The notes beneath the pieces are model-generated. The model was not told where the DNA came from and ran no database searches. It was given only the letters and a program-made list of their open reading frames with translations. Positions 35,427 to 43,511 of a DNA stretch of 64,000 nucleotides are shown here, piece by piece. Each line of letters opens with the position of its first letter. Within the stretch, counting starts at the first letter, position 1. Position numbers and translations under genes: made by a program. Source of the DNA: JAAFIW01 sp031414805 (GTDB taxonomy: Bacteria; Pseudomonadota; Gammaproteobacteria; Burkholderiales; Burkholderiaceae_C); contig JANOQJ010000021.1 in assembly GCA_031414805.1 (NCBI GenBank), positions 25,590 to 89,589 of the forward strand, read 5' to 3'.

Positions 35427-36137
35427 ATGGCAAACAATCTGATTGTGGGTCGCTTGTGGAATCTGTGGACGGGTTTCATTGCCCTGTGGGTGACCGATGT
35501 CGAGAAGCAGCACCCGGAAATTGCGTACCAGAACTCGATTCAATCGATGATTGAAAAATACGCCAAGCTCAAGCAGGCATCGGGGCGCATCATTGCCAGG
35601 AAGCTGGATGTTGAAGGGAGACTTGAAGTTGCCAGGACTGAGATGGTCAAAGTGGATCAGCAACTTAATGCAGCGCTGGCCACCAACCAGGACGACCTGG
35701 CGCTGGTCTTGATCCAGAAAAAAAATGCCCTCACCGAAGAGATCACCAGCCTGGATGGTGACTTTGCCGAAGCGCAAAAAGACGCTGAAGAAGCCAAAAA
35801 CTCGCTGCTGGACATGAAAAGCGAGATTGATCGTCTGAAGGCCGAAAAAGACCGGATGATTGCCAAATTTCAAAGCGCCGAGGCGCGTCTGAAAATCCAG
35901 GAGTCGCTGGATGGCTTGTCAATCGACGCGGAAGTGCAGGCACTGGCCGGCGTGCGCGACCACATCAAAGGCCGTATTGCCGAAGCCAAACTGGGCACCG
36001 AGCTGCGCGAGTCTGATCTGGACACTCGGTTGAAGAGTTTGAACCGCACAGCCGGATCCGTCACAGCGCGGGCACAGCTGGAGCAGCTGAAAAAGGCCAA
36101 CGCAGTCGCTGCGGGCAGCGCCAGCAAAACCCTATGA
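35427..36137 (+). CDS. pspA: PspA/IM30 (ESCRT-III-like) family protein
   Basis: A 236-residue, almost wholly helical protein with no transmembrane segment. The N-terminal amphipathic stretch LWNLWTGFIALWVTDVEKQ replaces the usual PspA membrane-binding helix. The long hairpin follows (VEGRLEVARTEMVKVDQQL; DLALVLIQKKNALTEEITSL), then charged helices to ~210. The pattern ...DLAxxLIxKKxALTxxI... matches PspA/Vipp1. These proteins coat stressed inner membrane and form ESCRT-III-like rods or rings. RBS AAAAGGA. Divergent from classical PspA in its N-terminus, and there is no pspB, pspC or pspF nearby. Confidence 0.78.
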   Translation: MANNLIVGRLWNLWTGFIALWVTDVEKQHPEIAYQNSIQSMIEKYAKLKQASGRIIARKLDVEGRLEVARTEMVKVDQQLNAALATNQDDLALVLIQKKNALTEEITSLDGDFAEAQKDAEEAKNSLLDMKSEIDRLKAEKDRMIAKFQSAEARLKIQESLDGLSIDAEVQALAGVRDHIKGRIAEAKLGTELRESDLDTRLKSLNRTAGSVTARAQLEQLKKANAVAAGSASKTL

Positions 36138-36144
36138 CTTTCCT

Positions 36145-37950
36145 ATGAGCGACAAAACAAAGCTGCCGGGTTGGGCCGCTGTGTTGCGGGACAAGTACCT
36201 GGCGGGCGAAGCTTCGACCTTTGTGCTGTATCGCAACGTGTTTGACGTGTATTTTGCAAACCAGCAGTTGCTGGATTTGCAGGCTTTTCTGACCGGTCCG
36301 TTTGTGCAGGAAACCAAACAGACGGTGGTCAGCGTGTCGGCGGAATTCGGCGTTCAGTGCCTCAAAGGTCAGGTGGCCCTTGATGCGGGTGGCGACCTCA
36401 TCAGCCAGCTGCACGGCCTGGAGCGGCATTTGCGAACCTCGCATGGCACGGCGGTGTTTGTGCCCTACGCTGACGCGCTGATGCCGGGCGACGATGCGGG
36501 TTTTGCATCGGTGGAAGACCGCAAGGTCAGCACCTTGTTTCACAGGTGGTCGCTGGACAGGACCCTGAACACTACCGACAACATTACCTTTATTGTGGTG
36601 GAGACGCTCGGCTCGCTGAGCCAATCACTGCTGTCCAACCCCAAAGTTGCTGCCATCGAAATCCCCATGCCCGACCTGGCCTCACGGGCTGATGCAGTGC
36701 GGTTTTTTGCTCCCAAACTAGCCCAAAGACAAGTCGACCTCTATGCGCAGCGCATGGCTGGCTTGCGCACGGTTCAGATCGAAAACCTCATGCGTGCGTC
36801 AGGCGACCACTCCATGTCGGAAGGCGAGCGCGAAAAACTCATCTTGCAACTGCTGCACGGCACCCCCGACGCGCCAGCGCGCGCCACCCGCTTTGCAGGC
36901 ATCACTGCGGGCATGACGGCGCAGGAAATCGGTGCTCTGGTGGACCCGGCAAAGGCCGTAGCCTGTGAAGATCCCGACGAAGATGTGTTGCGTCTGATCC
37001 AGGCCCGCAAGCGGGAGTTGATTGAGAAGGAATGTGCCGGCTTGATCGAGTTTGTCGAGCCCAAGCACGGCATGTCCGCCGTGGGCGGTGCCGACCACAT
37101 CACCGGCGAGTTAATGGATATTGCCAAGAGCCTCAAGGGTGGCGACCGGCGCCTGACGCCCATGGGCCTGCTCGCGGTGGGCCCCATGGGTGCCGGAAAA
37201 ACCTTTGTCATCAAGGCGTTTTTAAAAGAAGCGGGCCTTTCCGCCGTGGCGCTGAAGAACTTTCGCTCCAAATGGGTCGGCTCCACCGAGCGCAACCTGG
37301 AGCGGGTACTGGCCACCGTGAAAGCCATGGGGCCCATTGCCGTGCTGATCGACGAGGGCGACCGCAGCTTTGGAAACAGTGGCGGCGAAGGTGGCGACGA
37401 CGGTACCAGCTCACGCGTGATGGCCCGGCTGAAAGAGTTCATGTCGGACACCGACAACCGCGGCGTGGTGCTGTTTGTGTTGCTGACCAACCGGCCAGAC
37501 AAGCTGGACACTGACATCAAGCGGCCCGGCAGACTGGATCGCAAAATCCCCTTCTTTTATTGCGAAACCAAAGAGGATCGGGCGGCCATTGTGATGGCCG
37601 TTGCACGACGCTACGAGGCTAACGAAGGCGACGCACGCGACGACTTGCCGGCATTGCAAGCCCTGTGCGAAAGTCTGAGCGGTTACTCCAACGCAGACCT
37701 GGAAGCCATGACCCTGCTCGGGTTGGAATTCAAGGCGCGTGACACCACGCTGTCGTTCTTGACGGCGCTGGCAAAAGCCAAGGACGACTTCATGCCGCCC
37801 CAGGAGCGCGACATGATTGACTTTATGGAGCTGCTGGCCGTGTCAGAAACGTCGCGCCGCTCTTTGCTGCCCGCGCGCTTTAAAAATTTACCCCTGAGCG
37901 ATATTCAAGCCCGCCTGCGTCAAGCCAGGGTCAATGCGCTGGGGCGTTAG
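36145..37950 (+). CDS. AAA+ ATPase, Ycf46-like architecture
   Basis: A 601-residue ATPase. The N-terminal ~250 residues resemble a degenerate AAA-like domain without Walker motifs. A lead-in IEFVEPKHGMSAVGGADHIT precedes the active AAA core: Walker A GPMGAGKT (K352), Walker B VLIDEGD (D403, E404), sensor/arginine-finger region TNRPDKLDTDIKRPGRLDRK, then a lid domain (LSGYSNADLEAMTLLGLEF). This is the layout of Ycf46/CbbX-like proteins. It starts 7 bp after pspA, so an ESCRT-III/Vps4-like pairing, with the ATPase remodelling PspA polymers, is the obvious hypothesis. No membrane segment or protease domain is seen. Confidence 0.85.
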   Translation: MSDKTKLPGWAAVLRDKYLAGEASTFVLYRNVFDVYFANQQLLDLQAFLTGPFVQETKQTVVSVSAEFGVQCLKGQVALDAGGDLISQLHGLERHLRTSHGTAVFVPYADALMPGDDAGFASVEDRKVSTLFHRWSLDRTLNTTDNITFIVVETLGSLSQSLLSNPKVAAIEIPMPDLASRADAVRFFAPKLAQRQVDLYAQRMAGLRTVQIENLMRASGDHSMSEGEREKLILQLLHGTPDAPARATRFAGITAGMTAQEIGALVDPAKAVACEDPDEDVLRLIQARKRELIEKECAGLIEFVEPKHGMSAVGGADHITGELMDIAKSLKGGDRRLTPMGLLAVGPMGAGKTFVIKAFLKEAGLSAVALKNFRSKWVGSTERNLERVLATVKAMGPIAVLIDEGDRSFGNSGGEGGDDGTSSRVMARLKEFMSDTDNRGVVLFVLLTNRPDKLDTDIKRPGRLDRKIPFFYCETKEDRAAIVMAVARRYEANEGDARDDLPALQALCESLSGYSNADLEAMTLLGLEFKARDTTLSFLTALAKAKDDFMPPQERDMIDFMELLAVSETSRRSLLPARFKNLPLSDIQARLRQARVNALGR

Positions 37951-37979
37951 CCACTTCACTCACACACGAAAGGACAACC

Positions 37980-38426
37980 ATGGGAATCGCTCAAGGTGAT
38001 GCACTGACCCACGACCAGGTACTGGCTTTGGCCGCCTGCATGCTGTCAACCGCACAGGTGGACGGCATGCACCCGCAAGAGCTGGCACTGATTCAAAGCT
38101 TCTACGACGGCTGCGGCGTGGCGGGCCTCCCGCCTTTCGCATCGGTTGGGGCAGTTGCTGGCACCGACCAAACCCTGGCGAAGGCCGCTGCCACCGCCGA
38201 CACCGACTTTGCCGAACAATTGGTCTTGCTGTGCCTGGCAACCGCCTACGCCGATGGTGCTTTGAGCGCTGCCGAACTCAGCCACGTAAGTCAGTTGGCC
38301 GCCAGTGCCGGCCTGACCGAAAGCCGCGTGACGCAGTTGCTGCAGCAAGTCAAAGACTCGCTGCTAGGCGCCCTGTCTCACTTGCCGGATGCGCAGTCTG
38401 TGGCGCAACTGGCGAAAGAGCTGTGA
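37980..38426 (+). CDS. TerB-like helical protein, last gene of PspA-type operon
   Basis: A 148-residue all-helical protein. Two similar helical units each carry an acidic metal-site-like motif: AACMLSTAQVDGMHPQELAL and CLATAYADGALSAAELSHVS. This pattern (A..D G ... E) is that of TerB/DjlA-N domains. TerB-type proteins associate with membranes and with AAA+ and stress-response modules. RBS AAAGGA, 29 bp after the AAA+ gene. No other ter gene is present. Confidence 0.75.
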   Translation: MGIAQGDALTHDQVLALAACMLSTAQVDGMHPQELALIQSFYDGCGVAGLPPFASVGAVAGTDQTLAKAAATADTDFAEQLVLLCLATAYADGALSAAELSHVSQLAASAGLTESRVTQLLQQVKDSLLGALSHLPDAQSVAQLAKEL

Positions 38427-38464
38427 CATGCGCTGTTGGTCTGGCCCGATGAAATTATCAATTT

Positions 38465-38546
38465 TCCGTTCGGGCTGAGATGGCCGTTCCGACAGTCCTG
38501 AGGTGACGAAGTAAGGCTTCGCGAGCCCTTGCTTTGATACCTCATG
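38465..38546. repeat. Family C repeat copy
   Basis: CCGTTCGGGCTGAG, GTTCCGACAGTCCTGAGGTG, a middle with CTTCGCGAGCCCTTG, then TTTGATACCTCATGC. About 80 bp, homologous to 44118-44205. It lies between the convergent TerB-like gene and the following minus-strand gene and supplies the last few bases of the latter. Confidence 0.75.
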
Positions 38547-39423
38547 CTGGCACATCGGCCATAGCAAAAAACTGCGCGTGGTCTTTTTCAAAGGCCTGAA
38601 AACCTTGCGCCAGCGCTGACAAGGCCTGCGTATGTTGCTCTGGGGCCAGATATGTCATGGCCGCACGCGCACCTTTCAGCGCGTACTCAAAGTGCTCCGC
38701 CTCCACGCCGCCGCCGTGCCCGCTGTGCACACCCACCCAGGCATAGCAGCGGTGTGAGCCGCCCGCCAGCGCCACAGTAGAGCGCATCAGGTGCTGCACC
38801 AGTTCGTTGTGGTGGGTGCGCAGGAAGTGGTCGATCATCGAAAACTCACTGTCCGCCAGCAGCTCCGACCCCAGGTGGTAGCCCAAGCCACCAAACACCT
38901 GCTGCAACGTGTCACCGGTGGCCGACCGTTGACCGGTGTAGCCCGGCAAAACAGCTTGATTCAGGCGCTGCAGCACGGGCGGCTCCACCTCATCCAGCAC
39001 CTTCTCGCCCAGTCCGAAATACTGCGACATGCAGATCAACGAGGCCTGTGCCATGCACCGGTGGGTGTCTCGAATCGGGTTGATGTGGTCGTTGTACTCG
39101 TCGCGCGCCGCGTCAAAAATGTAGCTGGCAATGTAGTTGCTGCGATCCGCCACCGCACGCGCAAAACCAGGTTCGCGAAACATGTCGTGCTGGCTACCAA
39201 CCAGGCTGACCAGCGCTGATACGCCATTGGCAAAACACCCATTCCAGCTTGCGTAGCGCACAAAAAAACGCGTCAACTGCTCGCCGTTGCCAATCGCCGC
39301 CAATCGGTCGGCCACGCGCTGGGCGCTGGCATCAAAGTCAACCAAGGCCCGAAAGTACGGTTCGTCAAGCGCCTGGCTTGGTGCATTGCGTGGGATGGAA
39401 GTGGTTGTTTGGATAGCGGTCAT
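38542..39423 (-). CDS. Conserved helical protein of unknown function
   Basis: A 293-residue soluble, mostly helical protein; I do not recognise the family. Conspicuous His/Glu/Asp-rich patches (EYNDHINPIRDTHRCMAQ; SGHGGGVEAEHFEYAL) and the helical content could suit a heme-oxygenase-like or diiron fold, but this is speculation. The start ATG at 39423 is in the 86-bp divergent gap with prmB. It is likely monocistronic. Confidence 0.7.
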   Translation of the reverse strand: MTAIQTTTSIPRNAPSQALDEPYFRALVDFDASAQRVADRLAAIGNGEQLTRFFVRYASWNGCFANGVSALVSLVGSQHDMFREPGFARAVADRSNYIASYIFDAARDEYNDHINPIRDTHRCMAQASLICMSQYFGLGEKVLDEVEPPVLQRLNQAVLPGYTGQRSATGDTLQQVFGGLGYHLGSELLADSEFSMIDHFLRTHHNELVQHLMRSTVALAGGSHRCYAWVGVHSGHGGGVEAEHFEYALKGARAAMTYLAPEQHTQALSALAQGFQAFEKDHAQFFAMADVPA

Positions 39424-39509
39424 AGGATGGGTAAATTGATGCCGGGTTGACAGATTAGCATCTACCCAGCCAGCTACAAATCAGCTACGAACCAACCACG
39501 ATTTGACCC

Positions 39510-40382
39510 ATGACCATTCTTGAATTGATCGAGCACCACGCCGCCCAGCTCACCCAAGCAGGCGTTGCCTTCGGCCACGGCACCACCAACGCGTTTGACG
39601 AAGCGGCCTGGCTGGTGCTGTGGCAGTTGGGTATGCCGCTGGATGACCTGGATTCAGTGGCAAATCGGCCGGTAGCCCTAGCAGATATTGCTCAAGCAGC
39701 TATGCTTTTTGAAGCACGTATCACCACCCGAAAACCCGCTGCCTACCTCACACAAGAAGCCTGGCTGCAAGGCGTGCCGTTTTATGTCGACGAGCGGGCC
39801 ATCGTGCCGCGCAGCTTTATTGCCGAGTTGATAGCGGACGGCGGCTTTGACTACTGGCTGGGCCCGCACACCCAGCGCGTGCTCGACCTGTGCACCGGCA
39901 ATGGCAGCCTGGCCGTGCTGGCCGCGATGGCCTGGCCGGATGTGCGGGTGGATGCAGCCGATCTGTCCGCCGATGCACTTGCGGTGGCCCGTATCAACGT
40001 GCACAAGCACGATTTGCATGCACGCATCCAGCTCATCGAATCCGACGGTCTGGCCCAATGCTCAGGCCCCTACGACCTGATCATCTGCAACCCGCCCTAC
40101 GTCAGCGCCGCCAGCATGGCCGCCCTGCCCGCCGAGTTCCGCGCCGAGCCTGCGCTGGCGCTGGACGGCAACACGGCAGGTAGCACCGACGGCATGGACT
40201 TCATCCGCACTCTGCTCGCCATCGCCCCGGCCCACATGACGGAACAAGCGGTTTTGGTACTGGAAATCGGCAACGAACGCGAACACTTTGAAGCGGCGTT
40301 TCCGGCCCTGGAGGCGATCTGGCTGGAGACCAGTGCTGGGGAGGACCAGGTGGTTTTGTTGACCAAAGAGGCGCTTTTATGA
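39510..40382 (+). CDS. prmB: Ribosomal protein uL3 glutamine methyltransferase PrmB
   Basis: A 290-residue class I SAM methyltransferase of the HemK family. The N-terminus (HHAAQLTQAGVAFGHGTTNA), the SAM motif LDLCTGNGSLAVLAA, and the catalytic NPPYVS tetrapeptide that holds the target glutamine are present; PrmB modifies L3 of the 50S subunit. The stretch ADIAQAAMLFEA before TTRKPAAYLT is encoded by a family A repeat, although the segment is no longer than in E. coli PrmB as I remember it. Confidence 0.93.
   Translation: MTILELIEHHAAQLTQAGVAFGHGTTNAFDEAAWLVLWQLGMPLDDLDSVANRPVALADIAQAAMLFEARITTRKPAAYLTQEAWLQGVPFYVDERAIVPRSFIAELIADGGFDYWLGPHTQRVLDLCTGNGSLAVLAAMAWPDVRVDAADLSADALAVARINVHKHDLHARIQLIESDGLAQCSGPYDLIICNPPYVSAASMAALPAEFRAEPALALDGNTAGSTDGMDFIRTLLAIAPAHMTEQAVLVLEIGNEREHFEAAFPALEAIWLETSAGEDQVVLLTKEALL
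39664..39718 (-). repeat. Family A repeat copy inside prmB
   Basis: Read on the minus strand: GTGCTTCAAAAAGCATAGCT, GCTTGAGCAATATCTGCTAG, GGCTACCGGCCGATTT, close to consensus over ~55 bp. On the prmB strand it reads D-I-A-Q-A-A-M-L-F-E, the same frame as in dapE and ligA. Confidence 0.8.
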
Positions 40383-40487
40383 ACTTGTGCCCCCACTGCG
40401 GCCTGCGAATCTTACGCTTGGCGTGCTCCAGCAAAGCATCAGGCATCTTTTTTGTAAAATGCATCGAAATCAACTTTCGACATCAAT

Positions 40488-40727
40488 ATGCGAACCACCA
40501 TCACCTTGGAAGACGATGCTTTCGCAATCGTGCAAACCTATGCAAAAGCCAACGCATTGCGGCTGGGTCAAGCCGTCTCGCAGTTGGTTTTACGTGCGGC
40601 ATCGGCAGACACATCACTTGGTGAGGCCAGACTGGTTCAAAAAGGCGACTTCTGGGCGATTGAGCCGCCCGCTGGAACACCCACTCTCACCATCGAGCAG
40701 GTCAACGCCATGAGGGATGAGGATTAG
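40488..40727 (+). CDS. VapB-like ribbon-helix-helix antitoxin
   Basis: A 79-residue protein with an N-terminal ribbon-helix-helix signature (MRTTITLEDDAFAIVQTYAK) and a C-terminal tail suited to toxin binding. It is followed 3 bp later by a PIN-domain gene, so the pair forms a second toxin-antitoxin module in this window, of a different antitoxin class from the one at 9127. The 105 bp upstream hold no other gene I can support. Confidence 0.82.
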   Translation: MRTTITLEDDAFAIVQTYAKANALRLGQAVSQLVLRAASADTSLGEARLVQKGDFWAIEPPAGTPTLTIEQVNAMRDED

Positions 40728-40730
40728 GGC

Positions 40731-41183
40731 GTGAAGTATTTGCTCGACGTCAACGCACTCCTTGCGCTGGCGATGACCCAGCATCAACACCACCCGCGCA
40801 TCCTGCACTGGATGACGGAGCATCAATCGGAAGGCTGGGCGACTTGCGCGTTCACACAAGCCGCGTTGGTACGCATTGCGTCGCAAAACCACACGCCATC
40901 CGGCGCGCCGACCCGCATCACTTTCACACCCAGGCTGGCAGCCGACGTGCTCGCGCAGAACATAGCCAATCGACATCACCGATTTGTCCAGCTTGACTTT
41001 GGCTACGACCAAGTGCTGGCGACATGCACTGGCGGTATCGTCGGGCATCGCCAAATCACCGATGCGTGGCTTGTTTCCCTGGCGGCACACAAGGGCATGA
41101 AGCTGGTGACATTCGATTCAGGCATCGGCGCGTTGCTGGCAACTCCCGCCGAACGCCACGCCCACTTACTCATTCTTTCATGA
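40731..41183 (+). CDS. PIN-domain toxin (VapC-like)
   Basis: A 150-residue PIN ribonuclease. The first acidic residue is in KYLLDVNALLALAM, a later one in QITDAWLVSLAAH and the last in LVTFDSGIG; the central patch ATCAFTQAALVRI is typical of VapC. The start is GTG 40731. Its stop overlaps the start of the ABC-F gene (ATGA), so toxin and ABC-F could be translationally coupled, which is unusual for an otherwise mobile module. Confidence 0.84.
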   Translation: MKYLLDVNALLALAMTQHQHHPRILHWMTEHQSEGWATCAFTQAALVRIASQNHTPSGAPTRITFTPRLAADVLAQNIANRHHRFVQLDFGYDQVLATCTGGIVGHRQITDAWLVSLAAHKGMKLVTFDSGIGALLATPAERHAHLLILS

Positions 41184-43204
41184 TCACTCTCAAAAATATC
41201 ATCCTGCGCCGTGGCACCAAGGTGCTGCTCGACCAGGTCAACATCACCATGAACCCTGGCGAGCGCGTGGGGCTGGTCGGGCGCAATGGCGCGGGCAAGT
41301 CAACCTTGTTCGCACTGCTCAACGGCAGCTTGCATGAAGACGGCGGCGAGTTCAGCTACCCCAAGCAGTGGCAAAAGGCCGAGGTGGCGCAGAACATGCC
41401 CGAGACGGATGAAGGTGCGACCGACTTTGTGGTGGCAGGCGACACCCGTTTGATGGCGGTTCGCGCTGCACTGGCCGAAGCCGAAGCCGCGCATGACGAC
41501 GATGCACATGACGATCACGGTATGGCAATAGCCCAGGCGTATAGCGACCTTGCCGACGCAGGCGACCACGACGCCGTGCCGCGGGCGCAGGCCCTCATCC
41601 TGGGCCTGGGTTTCAAATCCAGCGAACTCAACAACCCCGTCAACAGCTTTTCGGGCGGCTGGCGCATGCGCCTGCAACTGGCCCGTGCGCTGATGTGCCC
41701 CAGCGACTTGCTGCTGCTGGACGAGCCCACTAACCACCTGGATCTGGATGCGCTGGTGTGGCTGGAGGCCTGGCTGAAAAAGTACGCGGGCACCATGATC
41801 GTCATCAGCCACGACCGCGAGTTTCTGGATTCCGTCACCCAGGTCACCGTTCACATCGACAACCAGCAGCTCACACGCTACGGCGGCAACTACAGCGCGT
41901 TTGAAATTTTGCGATCGCAGCAGCTGGAATTGCAGCAAGCCGCGTTTTCCAAGCAACAAGACAAGATTGCCCACCTGCAAAAGTTCATTGACCGCTTCAA
42001 GGCCAAGGCCAGCAAAGCCAAGCAGGCGCAAAGCCGCGTCAAGGCGCTGGAGCGCATGGAAAAAGTGGCGCCGATGCTGGCCAGTGCCGACTTCAACTTC
42101 GAGTTCAAGGAACCGGCGAACCTGCCCAACCCGATGCTGTCGATTTCGGATGGTGTGTTTGGTTATTTGCCCGGTGCCAAGGCCGAGTTGGACGACACCG
42201 GTTTGAACGGCGCGGGTGGTACGACCTCTGCCGCAGAGTCAAAAATCATCCTGCGATCCATCAACCGTTCGGTGCTGGCTGGCCAACGCATCGGCATCCT
42301 GGGGGCTAACGGCCAGGGCAAATCGACGCTCGTCAAGACCATTGCCCGCGACATTCCGCTCATCAGCGGCATGGTCACCGAAGGCAAAGGCCTGTCGATT
42401 GGCTACTTTGCCCAGCAGGAGCTGGACGTTCTTCGCCCTGCCGACAACCCGCTGGAGCACATGGTGCGCCTGGCCCGCGAGGTCGGCCCCACCGCCCGTG
42501 GCGAACAAGAGCTGCGCGGCTTTCTGGGCAGCTTTAACTTCGGCGGCGACATGGTCAAGCAAAGCGTGGGCAGTATGAGCGGCGGTGAAAAAGCCCGGCT
42601 GGTGCTGGCCATGATGGTCTGGCAGCGCCCCAACCTGCTGCTGATGGACGAGCCCACCAACCACCTGGACCTGGTCACGCGCGAAGCGCTGGCAATGGCG
42701 CTTAACGAGTTTGAAGGCACGGTGATGCTGGTCAGCCACGACCGGGCCTTGCTGCGCTCGGTGTGCGACGAGTTCTGGCTGGTGGGGCGCGGTGGCATTG
42801 AGCCGTTTGATGGCGACCTGGACGACTACCAGCAATACCTGCTGGACGAATCCAAGCGCCTGCGCGAGCTGGCCAGCCAGCAGGAGAGCAAAATAATTGC
42901 TCCTATTACGATAGCTGCTCCAGCAGTATCTACAAGGGCAAATGGCACATTTGGCACTATTTCTAAAGAAAAGCCTGCGCGGGTGCCACAAAAGCAGCAG
43001 CGCGAGCTGGCAGATGCCGAGAGCCGCCTGGCCGGTCTGAACACGGAAAAAGGCGCACTGGAGGCCTTGCTGGCCACGCCTTTAAAACCAGCCGAAATCG
43101 CCGACACAGGCCGCCGCCTCAAGCAGGTGACTGACGACCTGGCCACCGCCGAAGAGCACTGGCTCACGCTGTCCGAGCAGATTGAAACTGCGATGTACAG
43201 TTAA
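41180..43204 (+). CDS. ABC-F family ATPase (YheS/Uup-like)
   Basis: A 674-residue cytosolic ribosome-acting ABC protein with two nucleotide-binding domains and no membrane domain. NBD1: GRNGAGKST, SFSGGWRMRLQLARAL, LLLLDEPTNHLDLD. The interdomain linker FKAKASKAKQAQSRVKALER is the P-site tRNA-interaction motif. NBD2: GANGQGKST, SMSGGEKARLVLAM, LLMDEPTNHLDLV. The C-terminal tail is a coiled coil. The start ATG 41180 overlaps the toxin stop. Residues IIAPITIAAPAVSTRANGTF in the linker before the coiled coil are encoded by a family A repeat inserted in frame. Confidence 0.92.
   Translation: MITLKNIILRRGTKVLLDQVNITMNPGERVGLVGRNGAGKSTLFALLNGSLHEDGGEFSYPKQWQKAEVAQNMPETDEGATDFVVAGDTRLMAVRAALAEAEAAHDDDAHDDHGMAIAQAYSDLADAGDHDAVPRAQALILGLGFKSSELNNPVNSFSGGWRMRLQLARALMCPSDLLLLDEPTNHLDLDALVWLEAWLKKYAGTMIVISHDREFLDSVTQVTVHIDNQQLTRYGGNYSAFEILRSQQLELQQAAFSKQQDKIAHLQKFIDRFKAKASKAKQAQSRVKALERMEKVAPMLASADFNFEFKEPANLPNPMLSISDGVFGYLPGAKAELDDTGLNGAGGTTSAAESKIILRSINRSVLAGQRIGILGANGQGKSTLVKTIARDIPLISGMVTEGKGLSIGYFAQQELDVLRPADNPLEHMVRLAREVGPTARGEQELRGFLGSFNFGGDMVKQSVGSMSGGEKARLVLAMMVWQRPNLLLMDEPTNHLDLVTREALAMALNEFEGTVMLVSHDRALLRSVCDEFWLVGRGGIEPFDGDLDDYQQYLLDESKRLRELASQQESKIIAPITIAAPAVSTRANGTFGTISKEKPARVPQKQQRELADAESRLAGLNTEKGALEALLATPLKPAEIADTGRRLKQVTDDLATAEEHWLTLSEQIETAMYS
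42894..42955 (+). repeat. Family A repeat inside the ABC-F gene
   Basis: TTGCTCCTATTACGATAGCT, GCTCCAGCAGTATCTACAAG, GGCAAATGGCACATTTGGCA. Sense orientation. The consensus CTTGAGCA would give TGA in this frame; here CTCCAGCA reads A-P-A. It sits in a variable linker. Confidence 0.75.
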
Positions 43205-43229
43205 GTCTTCAACTATTTGAGGAGTACCC

Positions 43230-43493
43230 ATGCTTTCTATTCTCGGCACGATCTTCATCGGCCTCATTGCCGGTTTCATTGCCCGCGCCATCAAACCGGG
43301 CGACGACAAAATGGGTTGGATCATGACCGCCGTGCTCGGCGTGGCGGGCTCATTCCTGGCCAGCTACGGCGGTGCGGCGCTAGGCCTGTACACACGTGGC
43401 GCACCGGCCGGCTTCATCGGCTCGGTGATCGGTGCCATCGTGTTGCTGTTCATCTACAGCCTGGTGTTCAAGAAATCAGGCAGCGCGGAATAA
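43230..43493 (+). CDS. GlsB/YeaQ/YmgE-family small membrane protein
   Basis: An 87-residue transglycosylase-associated (YeaQ/YmgE) protein with three membrane segments: LGTIFIGLIAGFIARAIKPG, GWIMTAVLGVAGSFLAS, and GFIGSVIGAIVLLFIY. The conserved G-x-(I/L)-A-R-x-(I/L)-x-P-G pattern is visible. Such proteins are often stress-induced; the function is unknown. RBS GAGGAG. Confidence 0.88.
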   Translation: MLSILGTIFIGLIAGFIARAIKPGDDKMGWIMTAVLGVAGSFLASYGGAALGLYTRGAPAGFIGSVIGAIVLLFIYSLVFKKSGSAE

Positions 43494-43511
43494 GCTGAGT
43501 TAAAAAACACC

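Noticed and set aside
37980..38426. Tellurite-resistance (ter) operon
   Set aside because: Only a TerB-like domain is present; there is no terC, terD or terZ homologue nearby.
40379..40624. An 81-codon open frame overlapping the prmB stop
   Set aside because: It overlaps most of the antitoxin gene in another frame, has no recognisable motif, and lacks a good ribosome-binding site.
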